Positions 1 through 12,099 are shown, counted from the first letter of the stretch. The stretch is DNA of 64,000 bases from Branchiostoma floridae (GCF_000003815.2 NC_049987.1:23851868-23915867); one strand, 5' to 3'. The notes: generated by a model not told the origin, from the sequence alone. A program made the numbers and translations.

Positions 1-483
1 CTGCCCTACTGTTTTACCAGTTACCGTACAGGCAGTCGTCTGGTTAGGTCATTAATTCGCCATATTAGGTGAGGAAGAAAATGAGCAAAAGCAATATGTT
101 TCCATTCTGTGAAAGGAAACATAACATAGAGGTAAATATAGCTATTACAATATACCTGATGCAAACATAAGGGCGTTGCAAGTTATAGGAGTAACTTCTT
201 ATCAAGATCGATTTTTGTACTGTGTGAGTGGCAGTTTGTGTACAGCAGACGTTTACAGCTATTGATGAAGGCCATGAAAACTGTGCTAAAGCTGGACAGT
301 TTTACAGGTGCACTAAATATAGTCCTTATAGCTGCATGTCCGACTCAACATCTTTAAGAATGTGAATGTTGTCCATAGCCTTGATGATGTCGTACTTGCA
401 AGGTGCTCTGTTAGACCAATAGAAGTCAGGGTCCATCAATTTCCTTCCATCGCCTTTTCCTTCCACAAACCGAAGCCAGGTAC

Positions 484-709
484 CCATTTGATAAACGAAC
501 AGAGCTGTTCACATTTCTTACTTGCTCTGAAGAATTTGCTACTTTCTGTTCGATATGTAATTCAACAACATTACTGGGAGAGGATAACCCTTATTGTGTA
601 CAGATAGCCATTTGATAAACGAACAAAGCTGTTCACATTTCTTACTTGCTCTGAAGAATTCTCAACTACATTCTTGGAGGGGAGAACACTTACTGTGTAC
701 AGATAGCCA
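484..709. repeat. Tandem duplication of about 124 bp
   Basis: CCATTTGATAAACGAACAGA, GCTGTTCACATTTCTTACTT and GTGTACAGATAG occur twice. The second copy is about 23 bp shorter. Confidence 0.75.
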
Positions 710-883
710 AATATATCAAAGAATGTTTGTACCTTTCAACCAATAGTTTAAATGACACGACTAGACTTAACAAGTTTACTTATTCATATCTGTAGAAATT
801 TATATCTGTCATACTGTAAGTAGTTGCTATAGACCTTACGGAAGGCGTTGTACTTTTGTTCTGCCAATAAAGATTTCTTTTTT

Positions 884-1022
884 ATACACCTGGATTGAGT
901 GAGGAAAGTCGTGTCAAACGCTTTTCCAGAGAACACAGTATCGGTGGCCCGTCAGGCGATTTGCACCTAGGACCTCTGGCTTTTAAACCAATTAAACACC
1001 CTAACCGCTAGCCCAACGCGGC
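884..1022 (-). mobile_element. tRNA-derived SINE, minus strand
   Basis: On the minus strand a tRNA-like head has an A box (GGGCTAGCGGTTAGGG, near 1010) and a B box (GGTGCAAATCG, 967-957). It is followed by a tail reading GGAAAAGCGTTTGACACGAC and TTTCCTCACTC. The tail recurs in diverged form at 1900, 42150, 61490 and 63290. Confidence 0.65.
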
Positions 1023-1813
1023 GCCCCTCGACACATATTTGCACTTATCAAAATGTTTGAAACACGGAGCAGACCGTGTCATAGCCTGTTTCCTACCCAA
1101 TCCCGCCACCTTCGATCGGCACCGCGAAACTCTATCTGGAAAATGAAGCTCATTGATTCGGCCCGACACTGCGGCGTCCGGACCATTTGCCCACCATTGA
1201 GACATCAATATCCGGGTAAGTCTAAATAAGACCCACACTTTCATGTAAGGCTGCCGGTGTCACTTCTGATTTGAATCGACGTAAAACCCTCCGCCCGTTT
1301 GTTTCCTCGCTAGGTGCCCACCACTGTAGAATAGAGATTTGTGGCCTTCCCTACGCCCGTACGTCAGCTGTGGTACTTTTATACCTGTCGGCTTGCGGCG
1401 GCAGACCGTTTTATTTGCCGGAAAGGGATCGATAGCTTCCCGTAACACAGCACCTGTTCGGGGCCTGCTACAATCGCTGAAATATAGATGTACGTTCAAC
1501 TTAAGCACCTTGGCGTGATCACCTCCCCGTACGATAAATTCCTGATGTCGTTGAAAGATGGTTTCAAACTAACCTGAAAGAAGTGTTGGGTTATAAATGG
1601 TTATACTATCGTTTGAAGAACGAGATTTGGTCGTGGAAGCTGCCAGGTTATCCTTGGCCAGCTGGAAGACTGTAAAACGTCACATTAAGTTTTAATGTGG
1701 GGTGCGTTTAATCTCTGACTGACTTTGATTTTTAAGGTTCGCTTGACGAATAATCCCACCCAGCTGGTGTCTAAGTTTATACGTTATACTGCAGTAGTTG
1801 TGATTTTTTTGTG

Positions 1814-2030
1814 GCGTCACATGGTCGAGTGGCTAGGCTAGTGGCCCGAGATACAGACGGCACAGGTTCAATTTCCGACGTTTGGGGGGCCAGAGATTGT
1901 GTCCTAGTTAAAGTCATTTTACACAAGGCTTTCCTCAATTTGCACATGGCTTTCCTCACTCCGACCGGGTGTGAAAATGGGTGCCTGCCTGGATTCGGTT
2001 GGAAAGATGAAATGCTATAGAAGAAAAGGT
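1814..2030 (+). mobile_element. tRNA-derived SINE, plus strand
   Basis: A box TGGTCGAGTGG at 1822-1832 and B box GGTTCAATTTC at 1865-1875, spaced as in a tRNA. The tail (TTTCCTCACTCCGACCGGGT, GTGAAAATGGGTGCCTG) is shared with other SINE copies in this window. Confidence 0.65.
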
Positions 2031-2319
2031 CCAGGGTTAGGCTCTGCCACCCATTATGCCCTAGACTCAGTGAATAATAACCCACTACCTCTACAGCCCC
2101 GAAACCCAAGGAGCAACTTCACCTTCACCTTTATACTGGTGCATTTAGGAGTATGACATTGGTTGATGTCCACTGGCTGCCTTGAACTTGCGATAACACG
2201 AAAACAGTGTTTTGAACGCCAGGACACGTACTGACCTGGCTTTATATTTCTCTGTAAGGAACAGATAAAAAATTGTTTCCTGGCGTGTTTTATGGCGCCA
2301 AGCCCCCGTCAGGAGTAAG

Positions 2320-2494
2320 AATGAATCCAAAGACCACATCGGTATATATCATCCTGAAGGGGAAGGCTCCAATGCACAAATGTACTGTCTGGTAAATTTC
2401 TACTACCTTATAAAGACATTGCCTACCCCGGAAGGAATGAGGATGAATCCACATCGGCATATATCATTCTGAAGGGGAAGGCTCCAATACACAA
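2320..2494. repeat. Tandem duplication of 117 bp period
   Basis: ATATATCATCCTGAAGGGGA then AGGCTCCAATGCACAAA at 2344 returns at 2461 with few changes. Confidence 0.65.
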
Positions 2495-4974
2495 AGCCCT
2501 GATTTATTTGTACTTTCTAGTAGAGTTCTACTGCCTCTTAAGGATCATTGTGAGATGGCTTATTTGCTTGAAGGCATGCAGCTATTCAAGAGCCCTCACG
2601 GATAGTAAATCATAGAACAGGCATTTACTCGCTACCCCAGATTAAGGGGCAGAATGCGTACAACCTTCATCAACAACCTTAAAAGGGAAACACAAATCAG
2701 CAACATCACCACAGCAAAGCTTCGCTCCCCCATGGAAGACAAGTCTGAGTGGAGAAGAAGGATCCATTGCGACCTGTGATGGCATCTCTGATGTCCACGT
2801 TCAAGGTTCAAGGTTCAGATTAAGTTGCAAAGAGCGTTGGATTATATGCTGGTAGGACCATTTATTGAAGATCATCAATATCTAAAATGGACCCTGCCAT
2901 GAAAATTTATCTGTACCATCATAGTGCAATCAATATGCCTAACTTCCTTCCAATACCAAGTTGCCGGCACATTTTACCGATTACTGACGTCACGTATACG
3001 CAAGATCACGTGTCAGAAAGGTCACATATCTGTAACTCCCGCAAGTTACGTTCTAAAGTGATAGGTTATTATTGCTCCTGAAGAGGGTAACAGTGGTCGT
3101 TGGAAATTTGGTCCGTGTATACCTTTGTGTTTGAAGGACCCTGTATGACATGAATCTTACATTTTAACTTGATGCTGAGGTTTCACGACTTCACGTCTCG
3201 TTCATACTAAATAGAATTTCTCTTCGAGAGGAATATGGTGCATCTTTATAATTATGTAGCAGAGATGGCAGCGTGAATTCGTGTACTCTATGCAATCACT
3301 GTAGTGGAACACATGTACAGGTGCTAATATAACGCTCTGAATATGACTGTGTAAATGCTATCTCCGTAATGTCTACTCACCTACATTTGTGGTAGTCGGA
3401 AATGTAATCATAAAGCTGTACATATTTGTTTGCTTGCTTGAACCTTTGTTTCCTCATGAAAGCTCACATCGGCCTAAAAGATGTAAATATCACAATTTAT
3501 CTAATTACTGTTATTTGTCAATAAAGCTTTTATTTTGTCTGAGGGGATTTTAGCGCCGGCGAAACCTTAACCCCTAAACTGCCATATATCCGGCAGACAT
3601 ATACATGTCCTGTGTGCCGCACCCGGATATATCCGGGATAGCGTATTCCCCCGAAGGAGCAACTTTGCGCGCGCGTAGCGCACGAACCCCGGAAGTTAGG
3701 GACTTCGGCCTTGTTCGGGGGGGTTCTTTTTGGAGGTCAGCAGCCGCAGCCAACCCTGGCACTGATAGCATTTTATAGTGATGAAACTCCGACAGCGGCG
3801 TGAATCCGTGTGCTTTCTGTAATCAGTGGAGTGGAAAGCCACCCTGAAGTGCCCGGGATGTCCTCCGTGCATTGCCGGGTTGACAACATGTCACACTTTA
3901 TAGACTAGGTTCATCCGCGTTGATGAAAACTCCTATCAGAATACACTATAGATCCACTCGCACTGAGAACTACAGGTAATAATGTTAGTACGCCAGGTAC
4001 ATGTAAAAATCCTAGCCTGGTATCTGGCCTTGCTAAGCTTCGGCTCGCTATTATTAAGTCTCAATCGTACAATGCCTAGTGTAAACAGTAAATTCTCTTT
4101 GTTGTCCCTGTTTTAAGTCCCTACCAGGACTACCTGAAAGACAAGTAAAGACAAATAAATAAACAAAGTTTAGTCTAATAGTATGTATTGTCTGTGTTTA
4201 GCCTTAAGTGTGAGATATTGAGCCTAAAGCCATAAAGTGATGAGGACCTTCGCTGTGTTTTCTTTAAGTATCTAAAACTGAATCTTGAACACTTCACTGG
4301 CCAGGCCCGACGTCCAGACGGCGATTGCGTTGTTACCTCAGAGCGATGGATTGAATTTTGATGATTGGAATGTGACTCAAAATATAAAAGTACTAACCGA
4401 GAAGACAATGCATTGTAAAACGATTCCTATTTCTTTCTATCAAATTCGTCCAGCGCCTTTTCACATTTAAGGTAGCAGAAAGGTCGCCGACATGGTAAAA
4501 TGAAGGTGTAATAAAACTGATTACACTGATGAGCTGCACGTCTACCTCGGAAATTCACTTTGATACGCCCAAAATTACTCGAGTAACGTCTGACCATGAT
4601 TTTGGAAACGGACAGACGTTTTAAACACAATCCGATGTCTTTCGTCAATAACATCGACTTCATTTTGTATTCAATAGATTTGGTGTCGTTTCAAGAAAGA
4701 TTAGTATATTGTACTGGACAATATCAGGTATATGATGGCAAATATTAAACTATGACTTAGAAGATAACGAATGTTAGAAGTATTCCTTTTCTATCTATGA
4801 AATTTGTTAGCGGTTTTAGGTCGCAGGTAGGTCGAATGGGGGTGAATAAAACTGATTACACCGACGAGTTGCACATCTACATTGTATCTCAGAACTTCAA
4901 TTTGATATTCGGCAGATTTGGTGCCGTTTTAAGACTTGACAATCTCAGGTTATAACTACAAGTTCATTTGTGTT

Positions 4975-5170
4975 AGTAGAAGTCATTCTTGAACTAGTTT
5001 AACTGTAATATCCAACACAAACATTGGACTCACCCGAATTTTCAACTGAACAGCACCAGTCTTTGTCAAGAAATGGACAAGCCATTGTTGCCGTGACGTC
5101 ACGTTATGCAGATAGAACACATACAGGCACTTTTTGAGTTGAATATTACAGTTAGATTAGTTCAGGAATC
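4975..5170. mobile_element. Foldback of the CCAACACAAA family
   Basis: AACTGTAATATCCAACACAA, CAGTCTTTGTCAAGAAATGG, GTGACGTCACGTTATGCAGA and a right end GAATATTACAGTTAGA. Shares its inner part with 46975-47100. Confidence 0.55.
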
Positions 5171-5587
5171 TGATCGATAATCTTCCCGGTTCCAGTCCTG
5201 CCTGTTGGTGATGGCAGTTAGGCTTGTCGATATCCCGCCATTACTCATATTTCCGCCGATACAGTGTACCTGACAAATTGGCCATTATTTCTTTATCAGT
5301 GCCCCGTTACAATTACCGTGTATAGGTGGGTTTACACATTCATAAGTGTGCAAGAGGACAGTATGGACGTCTTGCTCTAAGCTCATCTGTGTTGATATAG
5401 TCCATATTGAAGTTTTTAGCTGTTTTTAACACAAATATTGGACACTGAACCGGATTACTTTGTAACGGGTGTAAGGGAGGCCATCTACATAAGCCGACAC
5501 TTAACAGAGACGGGGGCCGATACCGCTTGCCAGGCATCTACGATTCTTTACTCGAGTCACATGTTCCTAGGTCACGTGCTTAAGAGT

Positions 5588-6381
5588 AATGGACCGATCC
5601 CGAAGCCCCGCCCCCTGTTCGATCATGTTCTATTTCGAACACCTCCGTCAAAAACAGCGCTTGTCGGACAGAACTGGCCGCCGCCGCTGTTTAGCTGATA
5701 ATAACGACTGACTTCTGTTTAGGTTTTTTTACCCTGAAAACCTCTCAGACCGGGCCGAAAAAAAATGCGCTGACTTCTTTGTTGAAGGCTACATCCACTG
5801 GGTACAGTCATCTGAGGAGGGGGCGGATATAGTTGTGGTACGGGCGTTATAATTTCAGTCAAAGTGGAAGCGGGAGGCACCGCATATGATTACCTTGTTG
5901 GTGGGAAGGAGTGCCCGGTTTGTGACATACCGTCATACGGTCGATGCACGTGAAAACATATACATGTATCTGTGGCAGGGTTTCTGCTGCGTTTGTTGCA
6001 TGCATAACAATTGCATTCATGCTCATGATAAAAGCGAAATCAAGAAGAAAGCAGCTCAGGCACTCGTGGAGAGGGAGTTTGTACTACGCACCAACTAATG
6101 CGACACTTCTACAAAGTCTGCCAGTGCAGAATCCCGTGTCTTATACATACCCTGCTCTACACGTGCATCCTGCCCACCATCAATGTAATGCTATGCAGTG
6201 GCTCTCGCTCCCACAATACCTATACTCGGTGGGTGTAGCCTTCAACAAAGAATAGCATAGCATTTTGCTTTGGCCATTTCTGTTCAACTGGGGCTGTTTT
6301 TGACGGAGGTGTTCGAAATAGAATACGGGGTTCCACCTTGTTCTATTTGTTCGATATACGTTCGATTGGGATCGGTCCATT
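5588..6381. mobile_element. 794-bp non-autonomous DNA transposon (foldback)
   Basis: The ends are a perfect 14-bp inverted repeat (AATGGACCGATCCC at 5588, GGGATCGGTCCATT at 6368-6381). Inner inverted blocks continue it: TTCTATTTCGAACACCTCCG then TCAAAAACAGC near 5627-5660, and the reverse at 6288-6322. No transposase frame. Confidence 0.65.
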
Positions 6382-6838
6382 GCAGCACCACGTCGATAGA
6401 TGTGCGACCGAAAATTTGTTGTTTTGAAAGAGAGCTTGAACCTTCCATGTAAAAGTCGTGATCATACATACATATATACATACAAAGGGAAGGTGTGATA
6501 ATTTCCGCTGATAATTAGTTATCAACCCACACACAGCGTACCGTGTAGATTAAGTTGGGATTGCGATCTCTTTCACCTGGGTTAAAGCTGTAGCGAGTTT
6601 ATAGCCAGCTGGATTACCCACATATCGCGAACACCGCCTTCCAATAAAGACTCTAAGCTTCCCGGCACTGTGGGGCTCCTCTCGAGATTACAAACTTACC
6701 TGTAAAGTGAAAGTTTACTGACCCTTGAACCTACAATATGCCGAAAAGTTGCTGCACTTTTACTGCACGAAATACAATCTTTAAGTATACCGTTAAGCAT
6801 GCGTAAAGATGATTTTTCCATTAATCCTTCGCATGTGC

Positions 6839-7066
6839 TTATACCCCTGTCACATTTGGCGAAAAACGATCGGACGGGACGACGATTCTGCGGCAATCGC
6901 CCGAGCCTCGCTTTATTGCACAACAATTGTACAAGGTACAAAGTATGGCTTATATGTGACAGGGATGGTTAAGGTAAAAAATACGCGCAACCCTCTGTAG
7001 ATCTTAAATATGGCCGATCTTCCATCGATACGCCCGAAGATCGTGGATAATGGGACAGGGGTATAA
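6839..7066. mobile_element. 228-bp inverted-repeat element carrying a retrotransposon tail
   Basis: Terminal inverted repeats TTATACCCCTGTCACA (6839-6854) and TGGGACAGGGGTATAA (7051-7066) match at 15 of 16 bases. Inside, 6911-6949 nearly equals the 3' tail of the 24490 retrotransposon (CTTTATTGCACAACAATTGT, then ACAAGGTACAAAGTATGGC). Confidence 0.65.
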
Positions 7067-8323
7067 CAATTGTTTGACAAGATCACATTTCATGTTTCTC
7101 AATTGTAGAATAAGAAAATCGCGGACTTGATTCAATAGCTAGGAGGAACTAGAACCAGACAGATATATATGGACGTGACGTAATCACTGTATCAAACCTG
7201 GAATTGCTTTCAGACATAGTCTGCATTTGTCATATGCAGGCATTATACTTCCAGTACTCCCTGAGCAAAGAGAAGAATAATTTACTTCTAGTCAGTAAAA
7301 GTACTGCAATATTTCTCCGGGCACTCAACTGTTCGAAGTAAGGATGAGCTTGCTTCTCTTTTAATGTCTCTGAACTAATAGGTTTGACTGCCCACCGCAT
7401 ACAGCCATGGCTGTCCAACTAGCCTGTGGCGTTTAGGAAATGAAAGCCCTGAAAGACATGAATAATACAGATGGAAGTTGACTTGGGTAGGATAACAATC
7501 AATAACAATGTACCAAGTACATTAAGACTATTACATATATATGGCTTTAAGCATATCGGAAGTTTCTCTTTAGTTTGCGACTTCAGGTAGAATGGAACTA
7601 CAACATGACGAAGTGTGTGAATTTCTTCCCAAATCCTTTGGCAAAGAGATAAATATTTCTCAATGATTCTTTGAGAACTGCACCATCATGGTGGCAAATA
7701 GACCTACTTCTGTGTAGTTTAGAACCACTACTTCATGAAGTACGCTGGTTTTAGACTATCCTTTGGTACGAAATACCCCAGCAAAGAGAAGAATACTGTG
7801 CTTGCAGGCAGTGAGAACGATGCAATATTTCTTTAGGCACTCAAGCTTAAGTTTCTCAGTCGCAGAATTTTTTTCTTCATTTAACGTTAAGGACAAAAGG
7901 ATGCCCCAAAGTGGTGTCCGATTGTTATCCAGCTATAGAGATTATGCAAGCATTTTAGAATTCTGGTAAAGTTAATATGTTATATGTACTTTATAGATTT
8001 TGCTTCTCTTTTGTTTTTACTTACATAATTACATACATACATTATTGACTTGATTTCGGGACCAGGCTAGTAGATATTTCACTCCATAAAGCCATGCATG
8101 TCTAATATTATTTCCTCTCTCTTTTCTTAATGACTTCAATTACAATGGAAACCCAATGGAAAATTTTGCTTGTAGTCAATAATATTGCTGCCACATTTCT
8201 TTAGGGGACTCAGCCTGTCTTCAGTTACTTATTGTTTTCCTTTAGTTTACTACTTCAATAAGAACTGAGCCAAAATATGATGAAGTGCGTGGATTTCAGT
8301 GTATCTGGTGGTACGAAATCACG

Positions 8324-8976
8324 CGTATCTAGTAGGGATGATCATATATTCGTCTGCACCAGTTCGGCTATCTCCTCCACACAGCAGTTGTTCTGAGCGT
8401 GTACAGGTCTCGAAATACCACCTGCATATTTATGTAGATTAATGCAGATGAAATTAGAGCTGGTCAGGTATTTCTAGTGTCTACCTGCACCTAACCTGCA
8501 CTGGTCCATGTACTGGGTTTTATACATAAATGTCCTCTGATGTATGTGGTTGTGGATTTTTATTAGCTGCATTGACTTTTACCACCTATAAGATATAAAA
8601 GAAAAATAGAAATGGTTCCTTAACAATTCTATAACGATCCATACTTGCTAAATTCAGAGTGGTGCAAGTAAAATTTGTCTCGTGCAGGTAATTTTCAATG
8701 TTACCTGCACCAGTGCAGGTACGCTGAAAAAAGTATTTCGAGTCGTGGTGTGTATCTAATAGGGATGTTCGGACCCTCAGTGCGGCTATCTCCTTTACAC
8801 AGCAGTTGTGTGTGTGAGTGTGTATCTGGTAGGGATGTTCATACATTGGGTACCCCCAGCTCGGCTATCTCCTTCACACAGCAGTCGTGTGTGTGAGTGT
8901 GCATCTAGTAAGGATGTTCATACAGTCGGTATCCCCAGTTCGGCTATCTCCTCCCCACAGCAGTTGTTGTGTGCGC
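8324..8976 (+). repeat. Minisatellite, four copies of about 76 bp with splice-site-like units
   Basis: Copies at 8324-8400, 8749-8819, 8821-8898 and 8901-8976. Each contains GGGATGTTC (or a variant), then CGGCTATCTCCT-C-CACAG and CAGTTGTG. The pyrimidine tract plus CAG at the end of each unit is like the acceptor of the possible exon at 8961. Confidence 0.75.
8409..8742. mobile_element. 334-bp element inserted into a minisatellite
   Basis: Perfect 10-bp ends CTCGAAATAC and GTATTTCGAG. Inside are several copies of ACCTGCAC / GTGCAGGT words, including ACCTGCACCAGTGCAGGTA. It separates repeat copy 1 from copies 2-4 of the minisatellite. A target duplication was not found. Confidence 0.6.
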
Positions 8977-9164
8977 GTTCGGGATGGATAGCCGCCCGGC
9001 GGGAGGACATGTTGATCATGGATCCAGTGACAGTCGGAGCCACGGGGGGCCAACCCGCCGGCAGCGCTTACACGGAACAAGTTTTAAGCCGACCGATTCC
9101 TCAAATCAAACGCCACTTCTCCGACAGAAATCGATCCACCGCCAACGTGCGTCTTAGACCTTAA
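8961..9164 (+). CDS. Possible terminal coding exon of an unidentified plus-strand gene
   Basis: An open frame follows a good acceptor (TCCTCCCCACAG, ending 8960) and reads LLCARSGWIAARREDMLIMD, then PVTVGATGGQPAGSAY and QIKRHFSDRNRSTANVRLRP before TAA at 9162-9164. The part from 8985 on is clearly more GC-rich than its surroundings. A polyadenylation hexamer lies at about 9716. I do not recognise the protein. Upstream exons were not found, and the exon would sit inside the first intron of candidate gene C on the opposite strand, so at least one of the two calls may be wrong. Confidence 0.3.
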   Translation, partial: QLLCARSGWIAARREDMLIMDPVTVGATGGQPAGSAYTEQVLSRPIPQIKRHFSDRNRSTANVRLRP

Positions 9165-10058
9165 GTAAAGTGGATGCGGCTCTTTCCGTAAATTGCCGCT
9201 AATAATTGTCAACCGCTGATGATATTGCGTACATGGTAAAACACGAGCACGCGTAGTCACCTTAACATCACTATCCCAAATTGCCTTTCGTTTGTTTTTC
9301 AAAATACTTCAAGTACTTGTGTTATATCATACTGACTTCGATGTATCATCTGATATGTATTATATCAATATCTTATCAGTTTTCATATTTTACCAGATTC
9401 TTCTTCATACTTCTATACGTCTAATACTTAACAAAGTATACCTTGTGCGTATTTTCAAATGTGTAATGTGCAATACGGGCTTTGATATAATTGACATATA
9501 CATTCAGCTTATACAAACGTACGTTGTATGCATTCGTCTAACAGTGTGAAGCTGGTATAATTATGTCATTTTGTATGATATGCAAGATTATGCTCATGCT
9601 ATTAGAGCATCTTATGTAAAATGTATAGAGTTTAAGATATGCCATGTGCAATATGTGCAATATATTGCGAAATTCTATCTACGCAATCTAAATATACGTT
9701 ACAGGTGTACGTCCAAATAAACATTGTACAATACAGCATGTAACATGTAGTTGTGATTTGTGAGAGAGATCATTATGGACCTAATGCCTGTCTAGCACCG
9801 TCCACGTTAATTGGCAGGTTGGCCAACTACGGGAATCGTACACAGCCCTGTCATTTATCATTTCAAGTGTACATGACTGGAAAAACTACAACAGAACACA
9901 CATGTAGTTTGTTAAGCCAAACTGATAGACATGCACAACGAACCACGCCTTTTAAACACCCCTTGAACACAACACACATCTCTGTTCCATGCAAGACAAC
10001 ACCTGGCAGACCAGAAAAAAGCTAGGAATGTTCTAATAACAAAAGCCATAAGTCGTAC
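9165..10058. other. AT-rich stretch between the plus-strand exon and gene C exon 1
   Basis: No exon seen. 9290-9740 is AT-rich and ends with AATAAA at about 9716, followed by a TG-poor tail. It could be the 3' untranslated region of the possible plus-strand exon. 9750-10025 shows no recognisable structure. Confidence 0.35.
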
Positions 10059-10119
10059 CTGTCCTTGCAGATGTCATCACCATCGTGACGACCAACAGTC
10101 TTTTGTAGTGGGCAGCCAT
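10059..10119 (-). CDS. Candidate first exon of a third family member (gene C)
   Basis: The ATG at 10119 has G at -3 and G at +4. Twenty codons (MAAHYKRLLVVTMVMTSART) with a basic start and a hydrophobic core look like a signal peptide. The exon then ends in phase 1 at a GTACGA donor. This is exactly 61 nt, the same length and phase as gene A exon 1, on the same strand, and it sits in locally GC-rich, CpG-rich DNA as the gene A start does. No following Ig exon was found between 1 and 10058. Gene A has a 13-kb first intron, so the next exon may lie left of the window. It could also be a first exon of an unrelated secreted protein, or chance. Confidence 0.42.
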
Positions 10120-11808
10120 CGCGCAACACCAGCCGCCGGAAAACGGTCGATTGTTCGGTGGCACTCGGCGCAAATGGACCCGCGTTCGTCTAACCGGATC
10201 GTGATTAGCGGGAAAGACGGGCTGAAGGCTGATTGGCCATGCCGCCCACGTCCGTTGTTTTTCAAACAAATTAAGTCCCACGCGTCGGCAGCAGCAGCGA
10301 TAGCACCGCCGGCGAGCAGAGAGAGAAGTGTCGCAAAACTTGGGTTTCCAGCGCACGTCGGACCTCCTTCAAATTCCTTCATTTGACAGGCTGAGGCCTT
10401 TTAGCGAGCCGTACGAAGATTTAGTGGAAATCCTTTAGGAGCGCGTAAATCGCGTTCCTTAAAGTAAGTCTCAAGGAAATGGCGATGCCTGAGAATTAAT
10501 GAACGCCATCCGAACCCCCGTCGCTTTCTCACTACCGGAAAGCTTGGCCTTAGAAGTCAGCCTGTTCATACATCCGCTGCCAGTCCTGCCTTCAGCATGC
10601 ATGGAACCTAATGGCTCAAAAGCGCACTTCAATGAAAGCTGTCAACGCGCCGATATGTTTCTCCGCGCTTTTAGTCTGATAAAGGTAATCAAAGGAATGC
10701 GAGGAGGCAAAGTAGAGAGGATGTATGGGTACCCCTTTCCGCTGATTTCTTTCTTTTCAAGACCAGGAGATATATGTCTGTTCAAAAAGATGCAAGCAAG
10801 TCCAGGTTTCAAAGAAGCAGGCAACAAATAGGAATGGATATACAGATATTATCTAGTATTTTGCATGGTTCTTATCGCCATTGCATATGCTTATCGCTGT
10901 TGAGTGTTAACAAGAGGGATTGGTGTCAGAAATGGCTACCCTTTTCCGTTGCTTCTTTCTTTCAATGGCCAGGATGTTTCTTTCTTTAAGACATGCATGC
11001 CGAAGGTGTTTGAAGATATGAACAACTGATAACAATTACTCAAGCAACTGGATAGGTTTGTAACGGATTTGACTGGCCGTTTCTTAAAGGTTTTTTGAAG
11101 ATATAAAAAGTAGGTACATTGTAGCAGTTATGCAAGGAACTGAATAAGTTTGTAGCAGATTTGACTGACCTTTTACAAACTCCATCCAGTTGATTGATTA
11201 GCTGCCACCTTGTGTATCACACTACCGTGTCTGTCATTGACGTAAGCAACAGATAGTAGCGGTGATCCTTTGAAGTTATATCCAGCATTTGGCATGCTTC
11301 AAGTTGCCATTAGATGCTAATTCATGAGTGTTGACTAGGGACATTAATGTCAGATCTACTCCCAGCGAAAATCCAACACCCTGTAGTCATGCATGGTAAC
11401 ACAAATAAGAATACGAGTCTGTCCGTGGTGTTGAGTATGCTGCAAATTGCCATTCGATACTAACCTGACTGCTGTAAGGAGTAGACTTCAGACATTATGT
11501 TAAATGTAATCTCAACATCATAAGATAAAGCACCTTGCAGTTCCCTCAGCCAGCCATGCATGGCAAATGTGAGTTAGAACACGAGTCCGTGATATGGAGT
11601 AAACCTGTTTTATTAGCTCAAGTGTAACAATGTGTGACTTAACATCTCAAAACTCCCAGATCGTAAAAAGACAAACACATTGAGCTATGAATCTGTACAG
11701 TAATAATGTCCCAATGTAGGTGTACACATTTTACCTGACGGCACAAATTTGCTGATCTCAATTAGTCCCCACCCCGATAGACGGCGATCGCGCAACGACC
11801 CAAATAAG

Positions 11809-12041
11809 GCCCAATTTCCACTAGACGGCGATCGCGCTGCGCTCTCACTGCAACCTAAATAGGATATGTGTAACTTTCGCTTTCTTACTGGGTATATCAT
11901 ACAGAACGTAAAAGTGTGACTGAAAAGACAACAAAACACACAAGAAGATTCGTTTCTTTTCTATAGAATTCGTTAAACGATCCGTCAAATTTTAGGTCGC
12001 AGAGAGAGCGCGGCGAGACCGCCGTCCTAGTGGAAAGGGGG
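11809..12041. mobile_element. Foldback MITE, CGATCG family, copy 1
   Basis: Ends are inverted: CCAATTTCCACTAGACGGCG at the left and CGCCGTCCTAGTGGAAAG-type sequence at the right, with a CGCTGCGCTCTC / GAGAGCGCGGCG second arm. The centre holds GTGACTGAAAAGACAACA. No coding capacity. The same family recurs at 16103, 20520 and 41290. Confidence 0.7.
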
Positions 12042-12099
12042 CATGAATAAGATGCGTAACCCGTGTATTCATACTTTGAATATAAAGCAATTTTGTGTC

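Larger units (their letters stand above)
1..8323. other. Left flank: repeat-rich, no supported exon
   Basis: No coding exon could be supported on either strand. AATAAA hexamers occur at about 866 and 3520 in plus-strand AT-rich contexts and may mark ends of retroelements or transcripts. SINEs, a 794-bp foldback (5588) and a 228-bp inverted-repeat element (6839) are listed separately. 7240-8230 is a set of diverged copies of a roughly 0.5-kb unit (AGCAAAGAGAAGAAT near 7264 and 7781). 2500-4200 is otherwise featureless. If gene C is real this is its first intron. Confidence 0.45.

Noticed and set aside
1822..1875. A true tRNA gene
   Set aside because: A and B boxes are present, but the acceptor stem does not pair and the sequence continues into a SINE tail shared with other copies.
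10077..10382. 101-codon minus frame starting MKEFEGG, and overlapping plus frame at 10108
   Set aside because: They overlap the better signal-peptide exon in another frame and have no splice or domain support. The open frames follow from high GC.
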